DNA of 64,000 nucleotides from Euborellia annulipes. Its lineage: Eukaryota > Arthropoda > Insecta > Dermaptera > Anisolabididae. The translations under genes and the position numbers were made by a program. The notes under the pieces are model-generated. The model was given only the letters and a program-made list of their open reading frames with translations, searched no databases and was not told the DNA's origin. This document shows positions 34,420 through 46,205 of this stretch, in pieces. How positions within the stretch are numbered: the first letter of the stretch is position 1; the number at the start of each line of letters is the position of its first letter. The stretch spans positions 117,766 to 181,765 of the forward strand of contig JAKCPI010001988.1 of the NCBI GenBank assembly GCA_023213315.1. Reading direction: 5' to 3'.

Positions 34420-37400
34420 AATATACTTCCCCATATATTCTACTATTTACTACTAGTTTAATAACATGATGGTAAATTTAAATTTGTTATTTTCTTAGGT
34501 CTAAACAAACTCAAGTAATGTGAAATGAAATGCTATACCAAGAGGGTGTTTATTAAACATTCCACTGAATCAAGGGATTATTCCTTGGACTATTCCAGGA
34601 ATATTTTATCTTTTGATGTTTTTTGAAAACCCGCTTTTATTCGAAAATGCAGGGCGGACAAAAATTTCGACAAAATTGCCATCGATTTTGACTACCTAAC
34701 TTTTAAAACAAAACGGGTTTTCAAAAATCATCTAAGGTCAAAATATTCTTAGAATAGTCCAGGGACCTCCTCCAGTCTTTTTAAAAAAAAACCCCGTACA
34801 TTTTTGTAATAAAGGGTTCTGCCAATTAAGTATAAATGTTCCGCACTTCACTCTAATAACTTATTTATCAATAGATATTATTCACTTTTTTGAAATGGAT
34901 CTTATAAAAAAAAAAAAAAAAAAAAAAACTGAATTGGCAAACTCAGGGCCGGAATAAATTTATTATTTATTTGAAACTGACTACGATCAACACGGGCACA
35001 CCAATTGCCAAAAATAAATAAAATTTCAAAGTTTTTATATGATCGCGTATGTTTATTATCTAATACATCATTTTTTTAGAATAAATCACGCTTCATTCAA
35101 CAGCTTGTTATGAAATTTGGTCCAGGACTTAAGACAAACGACTCAAAGATTACCATTACGTTGAAAACGATTTGGCTTAGGGTTGGTTTCTACTGACCGA
35201 TTCATTCCAAATTTAATGCATTCTTAATTATTTGCCTTTTAATATATTGTAGTAGTTAGACAATAGATAACGATATTTAAAAATATAAAAAAATGTGAAT
35301 GGAGGCGCAATTAAAACTGAATTGTTTAGCTACTAAATTTAACAAGATTTGAGAAGTGTTGCCTTAAAGCATTAATTTACTATTTTAATTGAATGAAATT
35401 ACTAAATAGTATTATATCACTGGTTCTTATTAGTAAACTTAATAAGCGAATAATTCGAAATGAAATGCTAACAGCAAAATAAACATCTATGAAGGAAGAT
35501 GTTAACTAAATACACCACACAAGATGAAAATCTAAATCTGAGACTATAAATTTCATAAAATAACAAAATTATTTTACCCTGTTAACACATCTATAACATC
35601 ATTAACCGCTATTAAACATTACATTATGTTCCTTTTTTCTTATAAATAAATTTGAATAAATTAGGCATTTCAATTCATCAAATGATATCTATTAAAATTT
35701 AAATATTACTACACTAAATTGGATCGAGTCTACTGCAACAGGAATCGTCCAAAATGATATGAAAATGGTCCATCAAAACTTGTATTTTTATCTACGTGTT
35801 GTGGCTGCCCCATCAGGGGCCACCAGTGTTGTGGGTTGCCTACTCCGTAGTGTGTCATAAAAGTATGCCCAAAAAAACACGTAATTCGAGAATTCGCCAA
35901 GAGATGTCAGAATGGTAGCTAATAATATTTAATGCATTTGGTTGATTTTAATTGATCTTTTAACAATAAATACTTTATAAATGTTATATATTAGGTATCT
36001 TTTATAAAAGCATAAAAATATATAAATATAGGCCAGATATAGGCTATTAGGAGATCGGCTGTTAGACTAGCCTGCCATCTATAAGAATGCTGAACTATTT
36101 GAAATATGATTTTTAAATAAATCATCTAAGCTTATTTTAAAAATTTCTTAATTAATATGTGATTAATATTAACAAAAAATTCATTTTTAAATTTAAAAAA
36201 AATTAAAGTTTATTGGGATAGAAGGTTTTCTATATTGGCTTGATAACAAAAAAATTAATTTCCTTAATTTTTTTTATAAGTCATTAAAAAAATTATAACT
36301 TTCTGTCTCAATAATTCCTTATGAATATAATTCATTTAAAAAAAAACAGCATTGAAAAATTCCTCATTAGTTTTTTTTAAAAGTACGTTTAGACGTCGCT
36401 CCTGAACCCCCTTAAATGATAAATGTGAAGATTGGAAAGATAAGTTTATTGTAAAAATGTTTAAACAAGGTGGTCCGACACTGATGAGATCGAGAGTGAG
36501 AATCCTCCCCAGGGAGTGGGGGTGGCTTTTTATAAGTTTTACAGTAATCCCCCAGTCCTGTGGGAACAGAAATACACATGTAAATATTCCAGACGCTACA
36601 TTTGTACTTTTCTGTGGGAATCTTTGCATGTGTTTCTTGTTCTAGCCAGATATCAAATTTTGCCCTTTGAATGTAGAGTTTTTGTTTTCAGATATCAAAT
36701 TTTGTATCTCTCTCTCTTTCTCTCTCCCTTTTTGGCTTTACAGCATTCGGATATTTCTTGAAAATATTTTATCTCTAAGGTAAATAAATGAAAACAGAAT
36801 GTTTAGATCAGTAGCACTTAACCAAAATAGTAACGTATATTTTTTTAATGAGACCTAAGGACATTAAATGATTTCTTTTTTAAGGGAAGAGGCAATTTCA
36901 AATCATATTTAAAAATTTAAACCGCCTCCAGAAAATATTATGGCTTATAATTCTTAAAATATTCAATATTAACTTAAGGCATTACACACATAGATGTACA
37001 ATATTATTATATTTCATATAAATATGAAATTAAATGGACAATGAATATTGATGGGACCTTTTGGGTAACCGCAGTATACTATCAATTAAAATGCAAATTC
37101 ACTTGGCATACAATTGTAAATTAATTTTGTGTCCAAACGTTTTCAGATGGTTTACTGCCTTATTCAGAATAATATTAGAAAGTGAATATACATATATATT
37201 TAAATTATCACCTCTTTCTCCATCTTTTTGGAAGGGTCCCGCGCTTATCCAAACTAAAATCATTAAAAAAAAAATGTTACTAGCCAATGTGTATTTTTTT
37301 TAAATTAGTTTCCCTATATAGAGAGGGGAACTAGTAAAGCATTTCTTTTAAAAGGAGCTTTATTAAAAACTGATTAAATTAGGAAATTAATGTTTGGATA

Positions 37401-38640
37401 TATGAAATTTTATAAAATTGTAATATAATTGCAATATTTGACAGATTTTCTAAATACACTTAATTCATAATCCTCAAACCGTCCAGTATTGGTGAATTTT
37501 ATTGTATCAATAGTATAAAAGAACATGAGATATCAAAGCAAATGGCCAGAGATTCATTAATTCTTTTTTTTTCGAAAAGCCATATTTTGCTTTTATTAAA
37601 TTGCCTCTGAAAAGGGCGAGCTGTTGAAATATCCAATAGCTGACACCTGTAATTAAATATACATACAATATTATAAAATATTACATAGTTAGAATTAAGG
37701 AACCTTATTGTATTGCTGAATGAATTGGGTTAGGAGGGGGTGTATTCAAACCCTATGGAAACTAAACCAAGACTAGATATTCTAGAATATTAATAAAAAT
37801 GAAGTATAACATTTAATAAATTAAATTAAATTTAAAATAGGGAAAAAATATGAAAATATTATTTATATTAAATTTAGAAAAATCTCTCTGGAAACTTGCT
37901 CAGAGGTTATTCCAAAGATTAGATACCAAAGATTACGTGAGAAGGAAATTTGCTTGCTTTAGTGACAAAGAACAAGGGGTTAATTAGTTGCTTACGTAAA
38001 CTTTTTAAATGCCGTTTTTCCTAAAAAAAAGTTCGAATGAAAATAAATAAATAACAAAGGGGGACATTGATTTTGTTTTTTGAAGCTATTTCTGGGTATT
38101 TGAGTAGCACCTTGATTCCAAAAATACCCATCAGTTTTGTCCCATCACGTTTAGTTTTAGAGCTATAGAGAATAGAAAATGTGCTCTAAAGCGGTTCTAA
38201 TTTTGATTTAAAATTGAATTTTTTAGGTTTTCTCTAAGTTTGGACAACCCTAATACAATTTTTTCCATCTCCGAAAGCAAAAAACATATTATTGCGATAT
38301 TCTTTACCAAAAATCATTCATTCGTAAAAATCTATTAATTACTAGCGAAATTATGGACAAAATAGATTTACCTAACATGTAAATAGTTTTAAGTTTATTC
38401 CTATGAGATCTCTTCTGTAGGAGAGAGCAAAGTGCCTAAAAGATAGGCAGCCAAAGTGTTTTTTTCACCTCCAACTTTGAAACTGTTTAGTTTATAATTT
38501 CGTTAATTATTAACAGATTTTTACAAATTAATGATTTTAGGAAAGCTAAATGGCTATAGAATATAGTAAAAATATGTTTTTTGCATTCAGAAATGGAAAA
38601 AAATTGTATTAGGGGTGTCTAAAGTTAAAAAAAAAAGAAT
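34420..38640. other. Mostly AT-rich DNA without recognised elements
   Basis: 35790-35940 and 36450-36640 are more complex islands with short frames but no good splice pairs. 34540-34800 repeats phrases around CCATTCCA in inverted fashion (AAAACCCG...CGGGTTTT). Confidence 0.35.
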
Positions 38641-38655
38641 GAATAGCCCCTCAGC

Positions 38656-38941
38656 CAGTGGCGTCATTAGGGGGGGAGGCAGGGGGGCATTTGCCCCTCC
38701 AAGGGCTCAGATTTTTTAAAAATTTTCTATTATTCTTAATAAAATATTATATATATATAAAAAAAAATATATATATATATATATTTTATATATCTACGAG
38801 TTTTTAAACTACAAAATTAAAAAATTAATTAAATATATTTTGGCCAAATTAGAGTTCTTATTTGTAAATAAATTAAAAAAAAAAAGTTTTTCGCTCCCAA
38901 GAAAAAATTTGTCCCCCCCAGAAGTTGAAATGACGCCACTG
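38656..38941. mobile_element. hAT-like MITE, 286 bp, perfect 8-bp duplication
   Basis: Ends CAGTGGCGTCATTA and ATGACGCCACTG. CCCTCAGC on both sides (38648-38655 and 38942-38949). AT-rich core. Confidence 0.85.
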
Positions 38942-39559
38942 CCCTCAGCTAGAATTTTAAATATTGACAATGTCAACACCTTGATCTCTTGCCAATAAAT
39001 ATAATAAATAAGTTTGATAAGAAGATTATAAGATAAATTTTTCCTAAGTATATGCTTGATTACCAAAAACTAACATAAGATACTCTTGTTTAGCCAAGTG
39101 GAATTTTTTATTATAACAATGCATATTTTTTTTGTTAAAACTTTTTATCTTATTTTATGTCTTTTTATATTTGAAATTTTATTTCTTTCGTTCAATTTTT
39201 ATTGTCTCATTCCTTTTAACCCGTGCTTTATACCTCCAACTTTTTTAAGACTCTAATCGTTTTAGGAATCTTTCCAGAAAAATATAAATAAGTTACCATA
39301 TATGTAAATATAATAATAATATTTCATATGGATCGTTTGGAAAAATTATTTACAAAACTTTCTATAGAATTTTTTTTTAATAAAAAAAAAAATTTTAAGT
39401 TATTGCTTTAACTCTTGAAAATTGTGACATAATGTCTGATCATTCAGTCTGATAAAAAAAGACAAACAGTTTTTTATAACATTTATTAATCGAGGCTAGT
39501 GCCAAAATGAGAAAATGTAGCTATATTTTTTTATTATTTATATATTTATTTTATTTGTA

Positions 39560-39602
39560 CAGCTGACGTTTCGGTTTTACGTTTGAACCATCTTCAGAGC
39601 TG
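39560..39602 (-). ncRNA. Hammerhead ribozyme motif, locus 7 left (best helix I)
   Basis: On minus: CAGCT, CTGAAGA, T, GGTT...AACC, GAAACGTC, AGCTG. Helix I is five perfect pairs (CAGCU/AGCUG), helix II four, helix III the minimal ACGU, cleavage predicted after C17 (complement of 39565). All invariant bases present. Confidence 0.8.
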
Positions 39603-39780
39603 ACAAAATTTTTTTTGTAAATAATGTCAGCGATTTTATAAATTTTTAGAACCTTCTTGTTATAGAATATAATAAAAATACAGTATATACGCAGTGTAAT
39701 GATCAGGCAAACAATTGATTGAGAAGAAGGTTCTAAAAATGTATAAAATCCAATATAACACTTTTATAAAGACTTTTTGT

Positions 39781-39823
39781 CAGCTCTGGAGATGGTTCAT
39801 ATATAGAACCGAAACATCAGCTG
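39781..39823 (+). ncRNA. Hammerhead-like motif, locus 7 right, core-mutated
   Basis: CAGCT, CTGGAGA, T, GGTTC...GAACC, GAAACATC, AGCTG. Helices I and II are intact, but A6 is G and helix III reads ACAU, breaking self-complementarity. Probably inactive. Confidence 0.6.
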
Positions 39824-40249
39824 TACAAATAAAATAAATATTTATAAAGAATAAAAAATTATAGCTGCATTTTCTCATTTTGGTACTACTCTCGGTTAAT
39901 AAATATTACATCACAGTTATACAATTGAGTTTTTAATAATATTTTTTTATAAAGTCTTTATCGCCATGTGAGGCAATAAGACACTACCCTATATTTTTTT
40001 AAATTAATTTTATTATTAGGCAATAATATTTGTCAAATTTTCTAAAATATGTTAAGTATTATTTTCATTTACCGCCTATAAACTAACGAAAATTACTGAT
40101 AAATTAAGAAAATATACTAGAGTAATTCATACATTTTTTTTTTTTCAATTTATAGCCTAATTTCCTTTGAGAAATAAGATAATTTACAAAAAAGTAAAAT
40201 TAGGAAATGAAATTTTATCGCAAAAAATTGCGGTGTTAAAAAAAACCGG

Positions 40250-40640
40250 TGAAGGCGGGGTCTGCATAATGACAAAGTGTAGGTCTTTATGAGTCCCCGA
40301 ACATTATTAGAGTGATTAAATAAATGGTGGGCGGGATATAATTGCAAGTGAGAGAAGAACCGCTTTGAAAACCCTCTTGGGTAAACGCTGGAAGAAGAGT
40401 AGCGGGTAAAGCCCAGGAGGGGAGATATTAAATTTGGAGGATAGGGAAACTGGATTGCCAAAACTGGAAAAGGAATTTGGAATCAGTATTTAGGTTAGAT
40501 CTATCTCTCCCGAAAAGACCTTCATAATGGCGTAATTTAGGTTTTATTTTGCATTTAGTATAAATTTCCCTCACGAGCCATTACCGCCTCTCTGGATCAT
40601 TTCAACGCACCTAGGGGGCTGAACCGCCCATTGTGTTAAT
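40250..40640. other. Unique higher-complexity block upstream of the coding exon
   Basis: Not obviously repetitive, moderate GC, about 1 kb before the 41397-41559 exon. Could be an intronic regulatory sequence; no exon signals seen. Confidence 0.25.
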
Positions 40641-40760
40641 CACTGGGTTCATTCCAACAATTTGTAAAACTTTTTTCAAAGAAAGAAAATTAATAGTCGT
40701 AGTTGGCGAAAAGAAATTGTAAAAGCTGGCAAGCTGAGTTCTTTATTTATTAAGCCTAAA

Positions 40761-40797
40761 GCAACATTTCGGTCATAAATGCAACATCTTCATGAGG
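40761..40797 (-). ncRNA. Degenerate hammerhead-like relic, locus 8
   Basis: On minus: ATGAAGA ... ACC GAAATGTT. Core and helix II are both eroded; recognised by order and spacing only. Confidence 0.3.
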
Positions 40798-41396
40798 GGA
40801 TTGTTCTCGATAGACACTATTAAGTCGTATGCCTTGCTAATTATGATAAAACAAGACCCATTGCTGAGATCCTGTATTTTTCCCCAACCACCCACAATTA
40901 ACCCCAAAAAAAATTTAACACCGGTTTCTTCATCAGGGTCAAGTAACTAGGTCCTGATTAAACGATTTAGCAACTCTTTAAGTAGCTTCGGAATTTTATA
41001 AAATATACACCTTGTATTATGTTATTAAAAGAAGTAGATAAAAAAAAAAAATATTTCTACACCTTTTATTAATAAAAGAAATGTGTAAGATTCAGTAGTG
41101 AAGGATGTTTCTTCCCAAAAAGACGTCATTTCAGGTTTTGCTTAGAAGGAAGAAGGAGAGGGGGCAAAAAATATTTATCTAATTGTTGAACAGTTTTGTT
41201 TTTTATTATTGATAGAGAACTGATTGGATAATGTTGTTAATAAAATGGATGGGACCCCTTTTAGTGTTACTGTCGGCTTCTATTCACATTGTCTGCGATT
41301 CACTTCAATTCGCTTTGTTCCTATTTATCTAATTTTAATTTTCATAGTTTGGAAACTTTAATATTAGTCTAATTGCAAACTTTATCCTTTTTACAG

Positions 41397-41559
41397 GTTT
41401 AGTGCTTTCCGAAATGATCGGACATTTTGAACCTGCGGTCCTGGACAGAGCTGGACTAGAGGCACAGCTGCAGCAAAGACTTGCACGCCGCAGACGTGCC
41501 ACTTCAACATCTCACGCCTTTCATGAGCCTATTTCGTTACGCGTCGCCACACCCCATAG
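41397..41559 (+). CDS. Internal coding exon of an unidentified protein gene (163 bp)
   Basis: This is the strongest coding signal in the window. The polypyrimidine stretch ending TTTTTACAG precedes the exon and GTAAGC follows it. Only one frame is open: two bases, 53 codons with no stop, then two bases, so the upstream intron falls after codon position 1 and the downstream one after position 2. The peptide starts LVLSEMIGHFEPAVLDRAGL, continues with an alpha-helix-friendly stretch rich in Q, L, A and R including a run of four arginines, then a Ser/Thr/His-rich part ending VATPH. GC content is far above the flanks and the third codon positions are GC-rich, unlike chance frames nearby. I do not recognise the family. 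The basic run could be a nuclear localisation signal or a nucleic-acid or membrane-contact patch; that is inference. No neighbouring exon of the same gene could be assigned within several kilobases. Confidence 0.75.
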
Positions 41560-41716
41560 GTAAGCATCTCTATAAAACTTCCATCTTGAATTTTATATAA
41601 ACTTAAATTGTATAAAGGAATTAAGAGTTTATCTAACGAAGATAATTAAAGTAATGAAGAATAGAGGTGGATAGCCAATGAACAAAAAGTCAATCAATCA
41701 ATTAATGTGGTCAGTG

Positions 41717-41756
41717 TTTTAAATTTCGAGTGAGTCTTATAAGCATCTTCAGGACA
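41717..41756 (-). ncRNA. Possible hammerhead relic, locus 9
   Basis: On minus: GTGTC, CTGAAGA, T, then a stretch with no clear helix II, CTC GAAA TTT. Core halves present at plausible spacing; helix II and III not convincing. Confidence 0.25.
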
Positions 41757-42382
41757 CAAATTAATTGACATGTGATCAAAATCTTTATAAAATATAACTG
41801 AAGTGCAAATATAATTATATAATTTATTTTTAAGCTTATTGGCGAAGAAATGTGGCTTAATGGTGATAGATTCAAAGGGAAATTAATTTGCTTTTCTCTT
41901 TTACTTTCTCTTACCTATGTATATATGTAATATATATATAGAGAGAAAGTATTGGATTCATGTCAAAAATTCGATGTCGAGATTTTGATGGATCTTCACG
42001 TTTTGAGGTCCCCTGAATCCAAAAAAGTGGTTTTCGCGACATGGTCTGTCTGTGGGTGGGTGGGTGGGTGGGTGGGTGTGTGTTCAATTTTAAGGATGAA
42101 GGAATTGAGCTACGAGGTTGAAATTTTATATTTAAGTTAAACACCTCCCGGGACCGGAAAAATAAGCTTTTAATCAAAATCGGCCAAAGAGTACTAGTAC
42201 TTTACTGATGTACTTTTTCAGTTTTTTTTCGATTTTCTCAAAATTTGCTCCAACGATTTTTTTTAAAATTCAAAAATCAATTATTTTTTAGATGTTCTTT
42301 AAAATGTATATTCTCATTTTGCGATTGAAATCTTCTGAAGACCACTTTACTCTTGTATTTCATAGGGAAGATAGGAGAAATG

Positions 42383-42396
42383 GTTGCCATGGTAAC
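42383..42396. promoter_or_regulatory. RFX/X-box-like palindrome in family B
   Basis: GTTGCCATGGTAAC fits the X-box half-site arrangement (RYYNYY-RRNRRC, here GTTGCC and GGTAAC). Whether it binds RFX factors is inference. Confidence 0.4.
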
Positions 42397-42484
42397 AAAA
42401 TATAAATATTTTCCCATACTTATAAATTTTACATCTGAATTCAAATGTTCCGTACTGTCGGGAACTAAATATATGTCGACACAA

Positions 42485-42575
42485 AAAAATCTGGTGTGAC
42501 AAGCACAGTACACAACTTTCGATTACCGAAGGTAAGAGAAAGTTGTGTGCTGTGCGCCAGTCACACCAGATTTTT
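42485..42575. repeat. Palindrome A (~90-bp imperfect hairpin)
   Basis: AAAATCTGGTGTGAC...GTCACACCAGATTTTT with the loop around ATTACCGAAGG. The arms differ at fixed places: one arm reads AAGCACAGTACAC and CTTTCGATTACC, the other complements GGCGCACAGCACAC and CTTTCTCTTACC. The same asymmetry is seen at 45515-45605 and 60345-60420. Confidence 0.75.
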
Positions 42576-42613
42576 ATATATCGAATTTATGCAGCACTGA
42601 AGATGGCCTAGAC

Positions 42614-42930
42614 CAGTGGTTCCCAACCTTTTGTAGCCTATCTTCTTCCTTTCTGGAAGTCAATCTTTATTTAATGAAATCAAAAGTGACGTTTCGATTC
42701 TAGATTGGAATTATCTCCAGACTATTTTATTTTTATGACAATTTTTTGTCCTCTTCTATCCTGGCCATTCTCTAAATAGGAGATTCTTCTCTTTGATTTT
42801 TGTTCTTTAAATTTTAGTAAAATCTAATAATTTTCCCCCTATGGCTACTCATTGCCCTCCCATTTATTTATTGTCCCCTAATAACCCAAAACGCCGACTT
42901 GGGGCGATCGTCCCAGGTTGGGAACCACTG
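42614..42930. mobile_element. hAT-like MITE, 317 bp, 8-bp target-site duplication
   Basis: Ends CAGTGGTTCCCAACC and its exact complement GGTTGGGAACCACTG. Flanks GCCTAGAC (42606-42613) and GCCTAGAT (42931-42938) differ at one base. CAGTGGTTCCC termini plus 8-bp duplications are hallmarks of hAT. No transposase inside; it holds a hammerhead relic at 42682-42724. Confidence 0.8.
42682..42724 (-). ncRNA. Hammerhead relic inside the hAT-like MITE
   Basis: On minus: AGT, CTGGAGA, helix II with AATTC/GAATC-type pairing, GAAACGTC, ACT. A6 is G. Helix I has three pairs, a mismatch, then more pairs. Confidence 0.45.
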
Positions 42931-43107
42931 GCCTAGATCTAGGGCAGAAACATCAACCGAGAGGACGTTAATTTGAATAAAATAAATTTTGACTCGTTTT
43001 AGTTATGGTCCTTAAGATGATTGCGAAACTCCAAAAGACGACTAATTGAACTTATTAAATTAATTCTATCTTTACTGAACCGAGTGGAACTAATTTTAAT
43101 ATTAGGC

Positions 43108-43201
43108 TAGTATTAGAAATGAACCTAAAGAAAGGAAATGATGTAACATCACGGGATGCCGGAAGATAGCTACGGTATGAGGCCGGTTGGGATTGAGGTA
43201 T
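43108..43201 (+). repeat. Dispersed repeat, partner at 45330-45429
   Basis: GTAACATCACGGGATGCCGG, AGATAGCTACGG, GGCCGGTTGGGATTGAGGT against GTAACTTCATGGGCTGCCGG, AGATGGCTACGG, GGCAGGTTGGGTTTGAGGT. Confidence 0.6.
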
Positions 43202-43825
43202 CTGCGTGCTCGAAAGAAAACGGAAATCACGATCAAATAATAATACTAATAATGGATGAATGATGAATTTGTGGAGGAGCCTGCGGATTAATTCGAAGTG
43301 AGATAATTGGGAAATTAAAACAATAATTCTCAGGCCAATTTATTTATAACATACCTAATGATTATCTTCAACTTGTGTTTTAAATTACTATCTATCTTAT
43401 TTCGAAAAAAATAATGTCTTCCTTTACCGACGATTCGTTAGCCTTTGATAGAAATAATTCAAATTCTTATTTAATGAAGCCAAATTCTTATTCTCCCGTT
43501 AGACTCAAATGTTTAGCCTTCGTTATTTTTCCAAAACCAAATTGAGATATCCTGAGCTAATAAAATAATCCTTAAAATTCATCATATGCGCACATATATA
43601 TTTATATTCTCGCAACCGAATTTTACTCGCTACAAATTTTATAGAGAATTTAATACGGTACAAATTTTTTCTAATAAAGTTTGAAAATTAAACTCAGAAT
43701 TTTCAGATGTTTTAAATTCTAGAATTCCTATAATTATTTATATCCAAAATATTAAATTTGTAGGATAAAAAGCTAAGCTTAATAAAGCTATCGATTTTTT
43801 TTAATCCTGGGGAGAGGGATGGGAG

Positions 43826-43970
43826 CATGTGCTTAACTAGGGGGGCCAGGTCCCCCGAAGAAGGCTCCCCACCCCAAAAAAATTGAGACAATATGGGGCC
43901 TTCCAGGCCACCCGGAGGATGGCTGGTCCCATGCCCCCTCCCCCAGCCAAATTCCCTAGTTACGCCCATG
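43826..43970. mobile_element. hAT-like MITE, 145 bp
   Basis: Ends CATGTGCTTAACTAGGG and CCCTAGTTACGCCCATG. Flanks GATGGGAG and GATGAGTT match only at their first part. Confidence 0.6.
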
Positions 43971-44055
43971 GATGAGTTCCTTTTCTTCCCTGTATCTCCT
44001 CTTGATTAAGAGTTTGGAGTTTGTAATAGGCCCTATCTATTTATATGATTTAGTC

Positions 44056-44110
44056 CAGGGGTGACTAACCCGCGGCCCACCTTGAAGATTTTTGGGGCCT
44101 GTGAGACTCA
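44056..44110 (+). mobile_element. Solo hAT-like end
   Basis: CAGGGGTGACTAACCCGCGGC CCACC resembles hAT termini; no opposite end identified before 44480. Confidence 0.4.
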
Positions 44111-45194
44111 TCACACTTTTTCATATATTTATATTTTATAATGGTTGAACCTTATTTCAAATAATGGAATTGATGAATCCAATAATTTCTCTATATAGGC
44201 CTATATATGTGTACAAGTGGAACTGAAGGCGCCCCCTGGACCCCCTCGGCGAGCAAATGCATCAAATTTACTTACTCACTGTTTGGAAATTTTACAATTT
44301 CCCTTGCTGACTTGAAGTTTTATATTATATCTCTGACTTAAAGTTTTAAATTTCCCTTTCTAACTCCGCTTCCTCTCACTCTAACCAATCATCGAGAGAG
44401 GAACATAAAACGGAAGTGAGTGGCTAGCGCTTTATATTATAGGATGATGATTAAAATATACATATAGGTAAGAGAAAGTAAAAAATAAGTGCCTTTGAGA
44501 TGAAATCTTTGTAAAATGACCTCCTTATAGATTGACAACCGAATGGGAAAGAGGGATAAGCAAAAAGCAACCGATCTGTAAACTCAAAAAGCTTCTAACC
44601 ACCACGTAAGATTAAACGGAGCCATATGTCAATTTAATCCGAGCTTTTGATGCGAGAAAAAAACAGACACACACTCAATCATCCATCCAAGCAAGGGCGC
44701 CGTGTAATTTATGATGCGACATTTTCTTGTGGAAACATGTAATATTAACGATCGACAAAGATTGTGATTAAATGAAACAATGATGTCATGAGCAAAGAGG
44801 GGAAAAAAGAACGAAACAAAAAATAAATTAATAATTTTAATACAATGATTAAGATAATGATAGTAAGGACTATAGTTATATAAATGAATATGAAAATAAA
44901 TATATTAATAAAATGTTACTCGGGCCAACTTAAATTTGGCCAGCATTTTACGTTCGTGTAAGCTTGGCTTACACGAAATACGTGTTTAATTTATTTTTAA
45001 ACTAACCAAACCACATCACTCACATTTTATTTTATTACCAAAAAATAGTATTCTCCTTTAATTTTTTGCCATTAGTCAAAGAATTAAAGTCAGGAGTTTC
45101 AATTATTTATTAAATAAAATTGCAAATATAAGAGGTATAAATATATCAATTCGAAAAAAAGAAAAACTATTAGTAACATAAGATTTGCCCTGAG

Positions 45195-45271
45195 ATTTGA
45201 CAAGGGGTGCCACAAAAAAATTCTGATATATTAAGGGCGCCGTAAATCCAAAAAGTTTAGGAACCCTTGAG
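45195..45271 (-). mobile_element. Solo hAT-like end
   Basis: On minus CAAGGGTTCCTAAACTTTTT followed by GGCGCCC: hAT-type terminus, other end not found. Confidence 0.4.
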
Positions 45272-45329
45272 ATAAAGAATACTTTTAATCAATGGTGGGT
45301 TTTATCGAACTTTAATTTGAGACAGAATA

Positions 45330-45429
45330 AATAAAACCGTCATTTAGCGAAAGGACTAATTTAGGAAATAAAGTAACTTCATGGGCTGCCGGTAGATGGC
45401 TACGGCTAAAGGCAGGTTGGGTTTGAGGT
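45330..45429 (+). repeat. Dispersed repeat, partner at 43108-43201
   Basis: See the partner entry; this copy is cut at its right end by the hAT-like element starting at 45435. Confidence 0.6.
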
Positions 45430-45511
45430 GTGTGCAAGGGCGGATACAAGGGGGGGGGGGTAAAGGGGGTAATTACCCCCCTGAGATTTGAAAAAAGTCC
45501 TTTTTTTTTCG

Positions 45512-46021
45512 AAAAAAATCTGGTGTGACTGGCGCACAGCACACAACTTTCTCTTACCTTCGGTAATCGAAAGTTGTGTACTGTGCTTGTCTCACCAGAT
45601 TTTTTTGTGTTGACATGTATTTAGTTTCCGACAGTACGGTACATTCGATTTTCAAGATGTAAAATTTATAAGTATGGCAAAATATTTATATTTTGTTACC
45701 ATAGCAACCATAGGAGAAATTCCTATCTTTCCTATGAAGAACAAGAGTAAAGTGGTCTTCAGAAGATTTCAATCACAAAATGAGAATATACATTTTAAAG
45801 AGAATCTAAAAAATAATTGATTTTTGAATTTTAAAAAAAATCGTTGGAGCAAATTTAGAGAAAATCGAAAAAAACTGAAAAAGTGAATCAGTAAAGTACT
45901 AGTACTCTTTGGTCGATTTTGTTCAAAAGCTTCGTGTCACGTCCCATGGGGGTGCCTAACTTAAATATAAAATTTCAACTTCCTAGCTCTTTTTGTTCTT
46001 GAGATATTTTGTTCACAGACA

Positions 46022-46062
<41 letters not shown>

Positions 46063-46205
46063 GACCATGTCGCGAAAACCACTTTTTTGGATTCAGGGGA
46101 CCTCAAAACGTGAAGATCCATCAAAATCTCGACATCGAATTTTTGACATGAATCCAATACTTTCTCTCTCTATATATTAACATATATATAGAGGTACGAG
46201 AAAGT
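45512..46205 (-). mobile_element. Family B copy, nested in the hAT-like element
   Basis: Full-length copy in reverse: palindrome A at 45515-45605, X-box-like GTTACCATAGCAAC at 45695-45708, CA repeat at 46028-46059 at the microsatellite position, terminal hairpin ending at 46205. Confidence 0.75.
46028..46059. repeat. CA microsatellite in family B
   Basis: CACA repeat between AGACAG and ACAGACAG, at the microsatellite position of the family. Confidence 0.9.

Larger units (their letters stand above)
39474..39908. mobile_element. Divergent hammerhead-pair element, locus 7
   Basis: Long diverged inverted arms (about 39474-39662 and 39720-39908) with a short spacer. Shared landmarks in both arms: AAAATGAGAAAATG, TATTTTATTTGTACAGCTGA and its complement, and TTCTAGAACCTTCTT-like ends. 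Left hammerhead on minus is intact, right one carries two core changes. Confidence 0.6.
41901..42575 (+). mobile_element. Family B reference copy (675 bp)
   Basis: Starts with a hairpin (ACTTTCTCTTACC...AGAGAGAAAGT), then a conserved block ATTCGATGTCGAGATTTTGA, a microsatellite after GACATGGTCTGTCTG (GGTG repeats at 42050-42078), a conserved AATCGGCCAAAGAGTACTAG block, an X-box-like GTTGCCATGGTAAC (42383-42396) and finally palindrome A (42485-42575). No ORF of its own. Superfamily unknown; no clear target-site duplication. Confidence 0.75.
42592..42955 (+). ncRNA. Hammerhead motif split by a hAT-like insertion, locus 10
   Basis: CTGAAGA TGGCCTAGA at 42597-42612 continues after the insertion as TCTAGGGCAGAAACATC from 42937. 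The joined helix II stem had GCCTAG against CTAGGGC, closed by T-A. Helix III is ACAU. The insertion point is the helix II loop. Confidence 0.55.

Noticed and set aside
36336..36645. Overlapping frames on both strands around 36.5 kb
   Set aside because: Neither shows a recognisable family, splice pair or codon bias; the block is only somewhat GC-richer than its flanks.
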